From the NCBI GenBank assembly GCA_037127315.1, contig JBBBDQ010000191.1, forward strand, positions 15,102,501-15,166,500: a DNA stretch of 64,000 bases. The letters run 5' to 3'. The notes beneath the pieces are model-generated. The model saw nothing but the letters and a program-made list of their open reading frames with translations. It ran no database searches and was not told the origin of the DNA. Shown here piece after piece: positions 10,031-20,825 of this stretch. The translations under genes and the position numbers were made by a program. Origin of the DNA: Ascarosepion bandense (taxonomy: Eukaryota > Mollusca > Cephalopoda > Sepiida > Sepiidae). The first letter of the stretch is position 1, and each line of letters begins with the position of its first letter.

Positions 10031-10313
10031 TTCGGGTTGAGACACTGGAGAGCAGAATTCGATTCGAGCTCACTGCATTCATTTACATGCTAATAACCCC
10101 GGGAAAGGTATCCCTATCCCCCTCCTCTCTAGCCATGAGTAAATAGCAGGACAGACTGGCTCCTGTAGCCTTCTTTGGTCATCAGTCTAAGAGAATGATA
10201 ACTGAATTCAAACCAGCCTGGAGAGCGTTGGGTTCCATCACGCTGCCTTACCAAGGAAACACAACTGTTGTGACTGCAACAAATGTGGTTCTCCTACGAC
10301 CCTACGTGATCAT
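10031..10313 (+). mobile_element. divergent tRNA-derived SINE
   Basis: Contains CTGCATTCATTTACATGC and GGAAAGGTATCCCTATCCCC, clear relatives of the SINE-1 body, but the 3' part (ACCAAGGAAACACAACTGTT onward) differs. A related 3' part is at 44420-44600. The tRNA-like head is worn. Confidence 0.6.
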
Positions 10314-11136
10314 AATATATTAGAAAGAGAATTAATGGATTTGTTTGCAATCCGACATTTTTAATACTTCGAGAACAATCTAAACAAGAGTGTGTGCATT
10401 CCTTAAAAGAGAAAGAAAGAATGTAACTAAATTATGTTTTCTATAACCGAGGGGTTTAAAGCACACTGGAACAAACTGTATTTTTTTTTGTTTTTTTTTT
10501 TGTTTTTTTTTGTTTTGTTTTGTTTTTGTTTTTTGTTTTTGTTTTTGGTTTGTTGTTTTTTTCTACAAAGGGTGGTGCGAAGTTTCAGATTCTCTCGGAG
10601 AGTACATTTTCTTTATTAATATTTCTCGAGTGAACAAGTTGCTAGGCGTACCTTAATACACACTGCTTAAATTAGCAATGGGATGTGTATTTCAAACATG
10701 AGTATCCACTATAAATAACGTTATAAATAATACAAATATACAGATACTTGCATGTAGTTTTTCTGACAAAAGTAAAAAAAAAAATTGCGCAGCCATAAAT
10801 ACTTATTTCTTTCTTATGTTGAAAAATGTTATAGTTAGTGGATACGTGATTGAGTACACGTTTGTTTTTAAACAATAATTGATGTCTACTAAGCAGGATT
10901 TTGTAATGTCTGATAAATGAAGTACGTAGAGATCTCCTCTATTAATTAAAAAAGGCAGAATTGTTATGATTGTACACTAGATGGCTGCTTAAATTACTAT
11001 ATTTACCATAAAAAGATATTATATAAATATAAACGCTTGAATTTTGATGTTGAACATCTTAAATATATTACGAAAATTGCGAGATATTGTAGGTTTAAAC
11101 TTAATATATGCATAAAACTAAAAAACACACAAATGC

Positions 11137-11140
<4 letters not shown>
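10314..11140. other. intergenic, T-rich tract and SINE-L remnant
   Basis: T(n)G low complexity at 10478-10562. A weak SINE-L-like stretch at 10685-10750 (TCAAACATGAGTATCCACTA) resembles 29773-29840. Nothing else recognised. Confidence 0.5.

Positions 11141-11186
<46 letters not shown>
11141..11186. repeat. (TA)n microsatellite
   Basis: Pure TA run ending at the Helitron-like copy 2 start. Confidence 0.95.
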
Positions 11187-11191
<5 letters not shown>

Positions 11192-11679
11192 TATTTATAA
11201 ATGGAACTTTGTGTGTGTGCCCGTTACGTATAGACTCCAAAACGGCTGATCCGATTTTCTTGAAATTTTACACAGTTGTACTATAAGCGTCTGCGAGTGT
11301 TCTTAGCTAGGTTTTGTGTCGAGGTACCCCCGATAAATATCGAAAATCGATAATCGAAAAAATCGGGTTATAGGAGTGGTCCGATTTTAATCAAATTTGA
11401 TACACTCATAGACAAGGACATAAGAAACGATATTCAGAAGTTTCAAGGTTTCAGTTCTTACAATAGTGCAGAAAACCGATTATATATAAAAGGTAAGATG
11501 TTTGTGTGTGTGTGTGTCCGTTTATCTGTCTGTATGTCCTTTATACAAATCCACAATTTTTATCCGATTCTCACCAAACTTCACACAAATATTCTTTAGG
11601 CTGAGTCTGAGCTCCAGGACCATGGATTAGTTTTAAAGCTTTCATTACACCCAAGCAACGCCGAGCTATACTGGCAGTG
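11187..11679 (+). mobile_element. non-autonomous Helitron-like element, copy 2
   Basis: Same start and internal blocks as copy 1. The 3' end reads CCAAGCAACGCCGAG (decayed hairpin) then CTATACTGGCAGT, an altered form of the CTATACTGCTAGT seen in copy 3. The internal TA tract is short here (11480-11489), so this tract varies between copies. Confidence 0.6.
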
Positions 11680-11696
11680 TATATATATATATATAA

Positions 11697-11905
11697 GAAA
11701 ATGTAAGGAAAAGGTGTCTTTAATCTAACATGTTTCATTTTAACAAGCTTCTTCAGAGATTCTTTAAAGACGAATGATTTAAAAATCTAAGAGACTGTAT
11801 GTTGATTAAGATATACATGTCAATGTTAGATTAAAGATACTTTTTTCTACTACTTCTTTACTTATTCTATTCATCTTGTCGGATTCCGATCCATATATTC
11901 AACTT
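11697..11905. repeat. fold-back repeat, pLTR-like
   Basis: Homologue of 4509-4715: CTAACATGTTTCATTTTAAC and GCTTCTTCAGAGA, with an inverted AATGTTAGATTAAAGATAC partner; ends in CATCTTGTCGGATTCCGATC. Bounded by TA runs on both sides. Confidence 0.5.
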
Positions 11906-11906
11906 G

Positions 11907-11908
<2 letters not shown>

Positions 11909-11954
<46 letters not shown>

Positions 11955-11999
11955 TCTATTTTCTGTATATATGTTCTGTGTGTGTATACATACATACAT

Positions 12000-12043
<44 letters not shown>

Positions 12044-12170
12044 TAATATAACATTCTTTATGTGTGTGTTCTTATTATATATATATATATATATATAATA
12101 CTTTATAGTAATAAGTAATGTATATATAGAGAAAGAGAGAATATTAATCATATATATAGTATATATATAT
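11909..12170. repeat. cluster of (TA)n and (CATA)n microsatellites
   Basis: TA runs at 11909-11950, 12002-12040 and 12076-12097 with CATA-like repeats between. They generate spurious Tyr-Ile frames on both strands. Confidence 0.9.
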
Positions 12171-13005
12171 AAGCACTTTGACGTTGCATCCATTTTGATT
12201 GTCTTGCAGATACGTCGCTAGCTTGTAACAAATTTACTTCCCATCAAAGATTGACTGAAGTGTTACTCTAAATGCATGTGGATATATATGCTTACTTACT
12301 AAGAATTAGTCTAAATTTGTGTGTGATGCCATCTAGTTTTCAAGTATACTATGTTTGTAGAGTAAATGTTTTCATTATCCAGAATAGAGCGTGTGTAATT
12401 ATAAAATGGATGGACACTGATGTCAACATAGTGGCGCCTGTCTGTTTCTTGCTTGAATGCTATCTTAAGGCTATCTGTTTCAGATCATAGGTAGACAATT
12501 TATATGTTCGTCATTAGGGAATTATGGTTAACAAGATCAAAATATAATTTAATTAAATAATTCATTGACTGAGGAAATAAATAATAAACGAATATACTGT
12601 ACGACTGAACACATAACCACAACATAGTGTGATAATAATAATGATAATAATAATAATTCGTAGCAAATAATTGATAAATAAATGCAAAATTACACTAGAT
12701 TAATTAATAATAAATGAAAGTAATTTAAAAATTAGCCACAATAATTATAAAATAATCGCTTTCTGGCCTATAATTCGTTTAATTCCATAAAGACCAGAAT
12801 AATTTAAAAGAATTGTTTCCTCCTATTCAATAGTCGTTACAATCACACAAACCTGAAATTACTAATCTTGTTACCGATAATGCCCTAGTGATTAATATAA
12901 ATTATATAAGTAATCGTGCTATACTCCAACCTAAATGGCCTAAACATTACATACAAGCATTAAATATACTATCGCCCTACGCTGTTGACATCAGTGTTCA
13001 CATCT

Positions 13006-13010
<5 letters not shown>
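12171..13010. other. AT-rich region with possible TIR element
   Basis: GGACACTGATGTCAACA at 12413-12429 is inverted as TGTTGACATCAGTGTTCA at 12984-13001, enclosing about 590 bases without a gene. The motif is the core of the 3532 hairpin. Could be a terminal-inverted-repeat element; evidence is limited to the ends. Confidence 0.35.
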
Positions 13011-13054
<44 letters not shown>

Positions 13055-13069
13055 GACTCAAATAGTAAG

Positions 13070-13202
13070 TTTGTATTTTTGACCAAAATTTTCTTTAAGG
13101 CTCTTGTAAATTATGGGTCAATGTTTTTATGCCACCTATTTAACCAGAGTGCAATAAAAAGATAGATTATAAGAACCGTTAAGGAAAATTTTGGTCGAAA
13201 AT

Positions 13203-13210
<8 letters not shown>
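13070..13210. repeat. fold-back repeat (TATTTTCGACCAAAATTTTC family), copy 1
   Basis: TTGTATTTTTGACCAAAATT at the left is inverted as AATTTTGGTCGAAAATACAA at the right. Flanked by (TA)n at 13011-13050 and 13207-13236. Confidence 0.65.
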
Positions 13211-13238
<28 letters not shown>

Positions 13239-13257
13239 GTGGAAAAAAGTTTTCGTT

Positions 13258-13302
13258 TGACACGTTTCGACCTTTAGGACTTCATCGGACTAAATTTGTT
13301 AT
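13258..13302 (-). ncRNA. hammerhead-like remnant
   Basis: Minus strand CCGATGA, AGTCCTAAAGGTC, GAAACGTGTC: core with T4 changed to C, a possible helix II, and a broken helix III. Similar in style to 7256-7345 but more degraded. Confidence 0.25.
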
Positions 13303-13359
13303 GTAGGTACGACTACACATGCGCACGTACGAGGGATGCGGAAAATTATATATATACTT

Positions 13360-13528
13360 GTATTTTCGGCCAAAATGTTTCTTAAGGGTTCTTGGAAATT
13401 ATGACTTAATAAATGTTCTTTTTTTTTTTTTTTATTGCACTCTGGTTAGATAGGTTGCATATAAACATTTATTGACCCATAATTTACATGAGCCTTCGAG
13501 GAAAATTTTGGTCGAAAATACAAACTAC
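13360..13528. repeat. fold-back repeat, copy 2
   Basis: TTGTATTTTCGGCCAAAATG at the left pairs with the inverted AAATTTTGGTCGAAAATACA at the right. Same family as 13070-13210; a T run sits at 13419-13433. Confidence 0.65.
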
Positions 13529-13529
13529 C

Positions 13530-14190
13530 TACCAAGTCTGCGAAAGATCGAAGGTAGGTCGTGGTATGTTATGGCTACATTTCTTTTTATATACCATAAC
13601 ATCACTAGCCTTAATATATAGGCTGTACTTGACAAGACATTTTTGGATATCTCTTAAGCTGGGGCTTCCAGGGATTCTTTCAATGTGCTGTTTTGTTCCT
13701 TTTTTTATAATTTTAAGCACACCTACTATCACTGGTACCACTCTTGTTTTCAGTTTCCACATTTTTTCTTTTTCAATTTCCAGATCTTTATATTTTGATA
13801 GTTTTTCAAATTCCTTGGTCGCTACGTTACAATCCGCTGGACAAGCAATCCGTTAGTAAACAAGTTTTTCTTTTTAGTTTTTGTTAATTTCCGGGCTATT
13901 TGCTTCAATTTTCCTGTCTGTGTAGATGGTGTAATCCCAGGGAATGGTGAATTCTTTTATTTCTGTAACCGATGCTAGGTTATGACATACCAGCGTTTGT
14001 TTACATATTTTCAAAAGTGTTTGCACATTGTCCACTGTAAATATTGCCCCACTCAATCGTGGCGACTTTTATATTCATTTAGGCCAAATACAGAACATCC
14101 TGAGATTAGATGGTCTATTGTTGCCAGGTAGTTGTCACAGAACCTGCATTTTGGATCCACATTATTTTGTATATTTGCCTGAAAGTTCCT
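13530..14190 (-). pseudogene. LINE C-terminal domain with CCHC and endonuclease-like region
   Basis: Minus-strand frames give CRFCDNYLATIDHLISGC (zinc knuckle), CVFGLNEYKSRHD, then IPWDYTIYTDRKIEAN, and further along KLKTRVVPVIVGVLKIIKKG and ERIPGSPSLRDIQKCLV. This CCHC followed by RHD and a nuclease-like segment is the order seen at the C-terminus of R2-superfamily LINEs with a restriction-like endonuclease. Frameshifts and stops. Clade assignment is inference. Confidence 0.6.
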
Positions 14191-14499
14191 AGTGAAAACT
14201 TTATTATTATTAACAACCTAGAAAAACGCTGCAAGAACTACTTAACAATAGAACAATTAATATCATGCAAACACCACTAGCAAAATCAGCGAGAATGCTG
14301 AAGAGTCCTGGCGGATTGAGAATAGTTACCATTACTTGGACCCAAGTTAAAAAAAAAATACTGTTAGCACGAAAACTCAAGTAGTAATCATAAATATAAT
14401 AATTTATTACCGTCTTGAACAATTTAGGCTCTGATGTAAATGCCTGGCCTACTCTAAATCATACTGGGTGTCATGATGGGTATACTTCTTCTTCTTCTT
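14191..14499. other. spacer, no gene seen
   Basis: Possibly the flank or 3' region of an adjacent LINE; nothing firm. Confidence 0.4.
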
Positions 14500-15110
14500 C
14501 TATGTGCCCTGTTCTTTCAGGACGTAGGCGATTATGGTTCTTGACGTCTCCCTATCCCTTGTGGCTCCTAGTATGTTTGTTCCCGTTACTCCTGTCAACC
14601 CCCGTTCCGTCAACCACCTGATCAGGCCCTGCAAATATGTTATCCACTGCCTTCCTCTGTCTCTCTTTCCTTCTATCTGGCCAGTCAGTATCAGGTTCTC
14701 CAGGCTCTCCTTCCTCATTGCGTGTCACAGGAACTTCAGTTGTCTCTTCCTGATGCTCAGTATCAATTTCCTCTTTGTTGACATTCTTTCCAACACCTCA
14801 TCGTTGCTTGCATGCTCAGTCCATGATATCCGCAGCATCCTTCTGTAGAACCACATTTCCGCTGCTTCCAGTTTTGTCCTCGTTTTCGATTATATTGTCC
14901 AGCATTCACTGCTGTATTGAAGAACTGACATCACGTAGCAGTCCAGCACTCTTTTCTTTGTTTCCAGTGAGATTTTCCTGTGTATTAGTATTTTGCTCAG
15001 ATTCTGAAACGCGTCCTTTGCCATGCCAATTCGCCTTCGGATCTCCGTGTCGTACTTTCCATATACTAGGCTTCGTATATTTATACACCAGCACTATTTT
15101 GTTAATGTGC
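14500..15110 (-). pseudogene. LINE-B ORF2 C-terminal region
   Basis: Minus-strand frames read through SLETKKRVLDCYVMSVLQYS, then EMWFYRRMLRISWTEHASND, then AMRKESLENLILTGQIEG and RDRGRQWITYLQGLIRWL. This is the thumb and C-terminal part of an endonuclease-RT LINE. It needs two frame changes. Longest preserved member of LINE-B here. Confidence 0.75.
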
Positions 15111-15114
15111 TGTT

Positions 15115-15885
15115 CTCTCCCGCAACAACAATAATAATGTACGGAACCTCTCATCTACTTGGGAGAGTATTATCAATGTAAAGGAAATATGAAGACTGCA
15201 CCTGTTAAGTATGACTTACCATCATGCTTTAAATCTCGGTGAAGTGATTATACTGAGCAGGTATCGAATAATAATTGAAGAAAAACAGTAAATGCTGATA
15301 AAACGTTAATCAGAGAATGTAGCAATAAAAAGAAAACTCGACAGGGTAGTAAGTCATACACTGGTAACTGTTTAAACGATTGGGTTAGATCATGTAGACA
15401 AATGCTTTCAGCACAAACTAGAAACTGTCCTGAAAAATCACAAAAGAGTTTTGGATTGCAATCTCCAAATCAATCATCACATCCAAGCAAGAATTTTAAA
15501 TTGAATTTAATTTCATGTCCTTTGATGACGTAGATGATAATATCTCTCCACAAATTTCTTTCTTATATTTTTTGCAAACTGCCATAACTTTTGAGAGAAG
15601 ATAGCTGAACAATTTCGAGTTGCTTTCTCCATGGTTATGAATGAAGTTTTCCTTCTTCTAGACTGGTTGCCAATCACTTAACGATGGTTAATGAGTCACA
15701 CACTGAGAGCTGTGCAAGCGACTTGGGTTCGACCATGTAGACAAATCATATTAGTACAAGTCAGAAGCTGTCTTTCAAAACGAAAATCACGGGTTTTCGA
15801 GAATTAAACCAACCATTTTATCTAACTAAGCCAACTAGCTTTGATAACAAAAACAAAGAAATTGTCTGATTGGGGATATAATTGT
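15115..15885. other. intergenic with an 80-bp direct repeat
   Basis: Blocks at 15356-15438 and 15702-15786 are similar, both ending in CATGTAGACAAAT...GAAACTGTC or AGAAGCTGTC. The second contains TGGGTTCGACC, B-box-like. Probably two worn copies of one SINE-like repeat. No gene. Confidence 0.4.
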
Positions 15886-16153
15886 GTTGAAATAAGCAAT
15901 GAATGTGAAATGTGAAAAATTATTTGGACTTGTTCGAGAGCTTAGAAAGACATGGATTACGAAGGCTATAATAATAGACACACTTGGGAAAGAGACATAA
16001 GACAAGAATGTATCTTCTCCATGGATGTATTTAACCTGCCAGGAAACGAAGTTAACAATATAAGATAGACATATGACACGGTAAAGATGACAGGCAGAGA
16101 ATGAAAACTTCAGGAACTTCTACACTAGGTTGGAAAAGAGAGTGAGAAGGAAG

Positions 16154-16640
16154 GTGAGTTGGTTGGTTGTTTTGTTTTTATGGCATATCAACCTCGGCGG
16201 GTCATTTATTGCCAACTAAATTTTATTTATTTATTGCTGGTAATACCTTTTTCTTTCAACAATTTATTGTTGTTTTTATATAAGTTTTGTGTCTAGTAAT
16301 ACTTTTTCTTTTCGAGTATCAAGATTCATTCGGATTTGATTTTAAGTGCAGGGTCCCCAATCCTACCCTTGTTATTTAACCCATAACTGGAGAGAAGGGA
16401 TAGATTAATACCTTTCCCGAGGGTACCAGTGCTTAAGTGAATGCAGGGTATTCAACTGGAATTCGAACTTGGCTCACCGATTTCTCTTTCCGAGCCGATA
16501 TCCACTGCACCACAAACGTGACTAAACGCTTACAGCACCTGGTATTACTAAGCGGTCACCCATCTAAGTACTGACCAGGCTCAACGTTGCTTAAGTTCGG
16601 TGATCGACCGAGATATTCAACGTGATATGGCCGTAAGCCT
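16154..16640 (-). mobile_element. chimeric 5S rRNA/tRNA SINE, full-length copy 1
   Basis: Minus-strand order: 5S-like head (16638-16528), short link, tRNA-like segment with GGTGCAGTGG (A box) and AGTTCGAATTCC (B box), SINE-1-like body (GCATTCACTTAAGCAC, CCAGTTATGGGTTAAATAAC), then a 3' tail with TGACCCGCCGAGGTTGATAT and AAAACAAAACAACC. It is flanked by an 11-base direct repeat TGAGAAGGAAG at 16143-16153 and 16640-16650, which fixes both ends as one insertion unit. Host sequence is a LINE-B relic. Confidence 0.8.
16528..16638 (-). pseudogene. 5S rRNA-like head of SINE
   Basis: About 111 bases closely follow 5S rRNA: GCCATATCACGTTGAA, GATCACCGAACTTAAGCAAC, GGTCAGTACTTAGATGGG and ACCAGGTGCTGTAAGC. 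These cover the internal A box, intermediate element and C box of 5S genes. It is not a genuine 5S gene because it runs straight into a tRNA-like SINE and lacks the T-run terminator. Confidence 0.85.
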
Positions 16641-17050
16641 GAGAAGGAAGAACTAACCATCAATTGTAATAAAAACAGAATTTATGGATATTAGCAAGAG
16701 GGACAGCTGAAGACGTTAGTTACGAATTGGAGAAGTCAAATTGAAGTAACTGGAAGTGTTTTATCAGAAAATGGAAAACGCAACCCCGAAATCCGACGGC
16801 GCATTGGAATAGCTTACAAAAGCTAAGCAAAGTTTTAAGAAACAAAAGTTTTAAGAAACAAGTTTTTTAAAAACAAAGAAAAGAGTGCCGGACTGCTATG
16901 TAATATCAATCGTCATATATGCTAAAGATGTTTGAGGTAACAGCTGTGGTCCTAGAGAAGTATGATAAATATTCTATGGACGGAACATGTGGATAACAAG
17001 GAAGTTTTAAAGAAAATGCGAACAGAAAGGACAATTATCGTATATACGCA

Positions 17051-18330
17051 AGTGTAGAGCAGATTTTATAATCATTTTTACGCAAAAAATAGGGTGTCGC
17101 AATATGCACAGGTATTTATTTGGAAGAGGTTAAGAATCATGCGTTTCGGTGAACGGCTATACTATAAACAGGTAATTTTTTCTATTAGGGGTTAAAAATT
17201 CAAGAAAAAACAGTTCAGGGATTGCACTGTACATGAAGTTGGCTTATACATTGAGAAAAACAGTAACAAAACAGAACGTATTTGTCTATATTTCTGAGAT
17301 GAGGTAGTATTTACAGTATTCGGACTATTGTTCTCATCTTTGTTGCCATTTGTAAGACGTTTCAGCCGTTGTAAGCTCCGGCCTTCTTCAGGTGCTAGTA
17401 ATATAGAACCGAACCCTTTATTACAATCAGAACAGAACGTGCTTGTGCAAATGGATGGCAGAACATAGATTGGAAGGATAGTAAGGGAACAAACATTGCT
17501 TAGAGTTACATAGAATAGGAAGTCATTATTCTTGTGCAGGAACACTACACATAAAAGATTTAAAATTTACAATGAGTCGTTTGTCCGGAAAGTAAAACAA
17601 AATGTAACCAACCTCGGGCAATGGCACTTTAAGCTCCTTAGAAGTACTTTCTTTGAGATATCGCACATGTTTTTCGTGACCTTTCTATTTTTCTTAATGC
17701 CGTTCTCTTTAATCTCGTCCACGGCATTTCAACAATAATTGTAAGTTCTGGAAATGCCAAAGTTATATATGGACTGTACTGAAGACTGGCACAGCTGAAT
17801 GATGCAGTGTTTTGCTAAATACTAAAAAAAATAATTAAATCTACACAAAATGTGAATAACTTGTTTACTTGGTCAGAAGGAATGCAACAGCCACACAAAA
17901 AACAATGCCGACTGAGCTAACCAACAAAGAGTATTAGATGTCAACACACGTCAAAAGTTGCGCAACCGGTTCTCGGTATATTTATAATGATTAAACATGT
18001 GTTTCGTCCCTTGATGAGACTTGGTATTTGTTGCATTTCTCTTCTAACGATACACAAGATTCTATCGAAAAATTATATTTTATCTGAAAATGTCATTTCC
18101 AGAGACATACGTAGTTTTTTTTTCACTCTATCATTCAATTACCCACTTAGCCTTATATATAGATTTAAATATCATATTTTCTTTATATATATATATATAC
18201 ACAAAATATATGTATTTTCAATCGAACAAGCTACAGCAACAAAATTGGTACAGCATAACACTTTTCTACATGTTTTGCCCTCAGTGTGACTGCCTTCTCC
18301 TCTACTTTGTATTTTAAAGCTTCATAAGCG
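17051..18330. other. intergenic, hammerhead-like remnant on minus strand
   Basis: At 17345-17390 the minus strand reads CACCTGAAGAAGGCCGG...CGGCTGAAACGTCTTAC: a CTGAAGA core, possible helix II and GAAA, but no clear helix III. No gene recognised in the rest; a short TA run is at 18183-18200. Confidence 0.4.
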
Positions 18331-18454
18331 ACAACTGATACTCGCCTACTTTCAAACCAGTTTGGGATGATAATAAAGTCATATTTAGTTTCTGAATTCT
18401 GCTTCAGTGGTTTTGAGGACCACTTTAAAAATGCTTCAAAATTTCAATTCTGCC

Positions 18455-18884
18455 TAAAATTATTTATCTTTTTGTACGTGGCTTCCCTCTGTCTTTTCTA
18501 CAAATATTTTCATGGCAACTGCTCTGATGGGCTTCTTTTCCTGGTGCTTCGACCACATGAAGTTAAACGCGCTGCTAGGTTGGTATTTAGGTCCCACTCA
18601 TTAATCGTTGAAATAAGTAAATGTTTCGTTTGCTTGCTTCCCTTATAACTAAAATCTTCAAACATACGAGTTACAAACATCAATTGCCCTCTTCCATTTT
18701 CTTGATTCCCATCGATCTATTATTTTTTCTTCGGCATCCCTTGTCATCTATCTATCTATCTCTCTATCTCTCTATCTATCTATCTCTATCTATCTCTCTC
18801 TCTATCTATCTATCTCTATCTATCTCTATCTCTCTCTCTATATATATATAGATATATATATATATATATATATATCTCTCTCTA

Positions 18885-18927
<43 letters not shown>

Positions 18928-18965
18928 ATCTCGTGTGGCGGTCCTGCCTTGCTTGGGGTGAAATG
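18455..18965 (+). pseudogene. LINE-C RT C-terminus and 3' tail
   Basis: VASLCLFYKYFHGNCSDGLL and LRPHEVKRAARLVFRSHS match the C-terminal signature of a CR1/Jockey-like LINE (..RKVASLSLFYRYFHG..). The tail TGCCTTGCTTGGGGTGAAAT at 18945 marks the 3' end. A microsatellite has expanded inside (18745-18926). Confidence 0.65.
18745..18926. repeat. (TCTA)n/(TC)n/(TA)n compound microsatellite
   Basis: Interleaved TCTATC, TCTC and TATA tracts over about 180 bases. Confidence 0.95.
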
Positions 18966-19009
18966 ATTGTAAAAATTGGAAGCTGATCTCACAGATTATC
19001 TACAATCTG

Positions 19010-19495
19010 CTTTTTTTTTGTTTGTTTGTTTTTGTTTTGTTTTTTTTTGTTTTGTTTTTTTTTGTTTTTTGTTTTTTGTTTTTTGTTTTTTCTTTTTATA
19101 ATCGTGTCGCCTCAAGCAAGGCATTTTACTGCCACTGTTGAGCAGGGGGTTATAAAGGAGGTAAGTTATGAGAAAGAGTGACAAATTACAAGGGGTGTCT
19201 GAAAGAGGGTAAGAAAAGGATGAGAATACTGTTGAAAGTGAAGTGGACGAAGAAAGAATCATGAGAGAGAGAGGGGAAGCAAGTTAGTGAGATAGGAGAT
19301 GACTATTGACCTTACATTTGAATTCTTGAAGATTGTAGCTGTCGGGAAAGTAAGTAAACGGAAGGGAATTCCACAGGCCGGAAATGTGAAAGAAGAACCT
19401 ACTGGAGTAGAATTTGTGTTAACAATTTTGTGGTTTCACAGTAAAAGGATGGGACCTAGTTGCTAATCTTGTGAACTGGGACATTGGTTTCTCAA
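19010..19495 (-). pseudogene. LINE-C 3' end, minus orientation
   Basis: The minus strand runs to GCCTTGCTTGAGGCGACACG and then an A-rich tail (T(n)G tract at 19010-19092 on plus). Upstream it gives the NSLPFTYFPDSYNLQEFKC-type segment. It lies back to back with 19500-20222, tails pointing outward. Confidence 0.6.
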
Positions 19496-19499
19496 TTTT

Positions 19500-20222
19500 A
19501 ACACCTCCTAAAATTGAACTGTTCTCTATTAATCATCTGAGAAATCCCTTCCTGCCTTCCATCAGCAGGAGAGTTACTCGTTAAATCTTCTACGGCTGAC
19601 ATTTTCCGCTGATCAACTGCTAGGTCTGCTGCTAAGAAAGTTACTTCACTGTCATGTTAGAGAATGTTTTTCTCCAGAATCTGTCATACATATTTGTAAG
19701 TCAACCAATCGTTCATGCTTTGAATATTGCTGTCACATATGGTATGATGTTAGTGTTTTATATTATAGAGATTCTTGATAAAATCCCCAAAAGAATCTGC
19801 AATATTATTGGTCCTGACATGGCATCTCGGCTTCAGTTATTGCCGCAATGTAACTTCCCAGTGACTTTTCTATAAATACTTTGGTGGTAATTATTCTGAA
19901 GAACTTTCATTTGTTGTACCTAAACATTTTGAATTTAAGCGCAGTACTAGATTGGCGGCAAGGTTTCATTATTTTTATGGCGAAATGTAACCGTAAATTC
20001 TATGCCATTAGTTTCTTCTATCGCGCTTCTCACTTATGGAACTCTCTTCCAACTTCTTGCTTTCCAGTAAATATTCATCTTAAAAAATTTAAATGCCATG
20101 TCAATCTTATTTTTTGTTCTTTTCTTGTTCTGTCTTTAATAGTATTTTTCTCATATTCTCTAACACTCAGTAACCCCTTGCGTCTTAGTGCTGTTATCGC
20201 CTTTCTTGGTGTGAAATGTTAA
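19500..20222 (+). pseudogene. LINE-C C-terminal fragment
   Basis: Shows the segment FLIKSPKESAILLVLTWHLG (RT tail, usual form IQKRICNIIGPDLASRLQ), CRNVTSQ, YKYFGGNYSEELSFVVPKHF and FKRSTRLAARFH, then TGTTATCGCCTTTCTTGGTG near 20205. Multiple stops and frame changes. Confidence 0.65.
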
Positions 20223-20404
20223 AGAAAAAAACAATATTAACTCTAAAAATGGGGATTCAATTTTGTAATAGATATTAGGTCGTATCAAAAGTATTTTCGT
20301 TTTTCAGGCCCTTTAAACATCTAAAGACTCTCTATGACTATTTTACGTTATTATTGGCTGAGTAGCACGTCAGCGAAGTGACGTTGGGGTACAAATATTT
20401 TCTT

Positions 20405-20825
20405 CTATGTCCCTTCAGGACGTAGGCGATCATAGCCTTCTATATCTCCCTTTCGCTTGTAGCTTTTAACTCCTTCTCTTGTTATACCACTCACCCTCCC
20501 CGCTCCGCCATGCATCTGCTCAAGTCCATCAAGCATGCCACGCGTTGCTTCCTCTTGTCTCTCCTTCCATTTATCCATTCTCCAAGCCCTCTTTCCTCAT
20601 TACATATCCCAAAACCTTCAGCTGACTTTTCCTGATGTTTTTCGTGTCCATCCTCTCCAAAACCTCGTTGTTGCTCATATGTTCTCTCCTTGGTATCATC
20701 AGCATCCACGAAGCCCAATATGCCCAGCGTGAGGACCAGTTTACTGATGGTATACCAGGTACATACATCAAAACTAAATATGCGCAATATTGTAACAAGT
20801 TTTGATAAATGCAGCGTATAACCAT
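20405..20825 (-). pseudogene. LINE-B C-terminal fragment
   Basis: Minus frames give RREHMSNNEVLERMDTKNI, SQLKVLGYVMRKEGLENG and KRKQRVACLMDLSRCMAERG, and end at the YDRLRPEGT equivalent near 20410. Broken by frameshifts. Confidence 0.65.

Larger units (their letters stand above)
15890..17050 (+). pseudogene. LINE-B reverse transcriptase relic split by a SINE
   Basis: Before the insertion the frames resemble the RT palm (NNIR followed by a decayed YADD, then KLQELL). After it they read EELTINCNKNRIYGY (usual form GLTINCKKTEYMV) and KTKKRVPDCYVISIVIYA. The coding line is interrupted at 16154-16640 by the chimeric SINE. Many stops. Confidence 0.6.

Noticed and set aside
11867..12193. Tyr/Ile-rich frames on both strands
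   Set aside because: Direct translation of TA microsatellites.
16528..16638. Functional 5S rRNA gene
   Set aside because: It continues directly into a tRNA-like SINE, has no T-run terminator, and lies inside a bounded insertion; the other two copies are the same composite.
17345..17390. Hammerhead-like motif on the minus strand
   Set aside because: Core words present but helix III does not form; not enough to list as an RNA.
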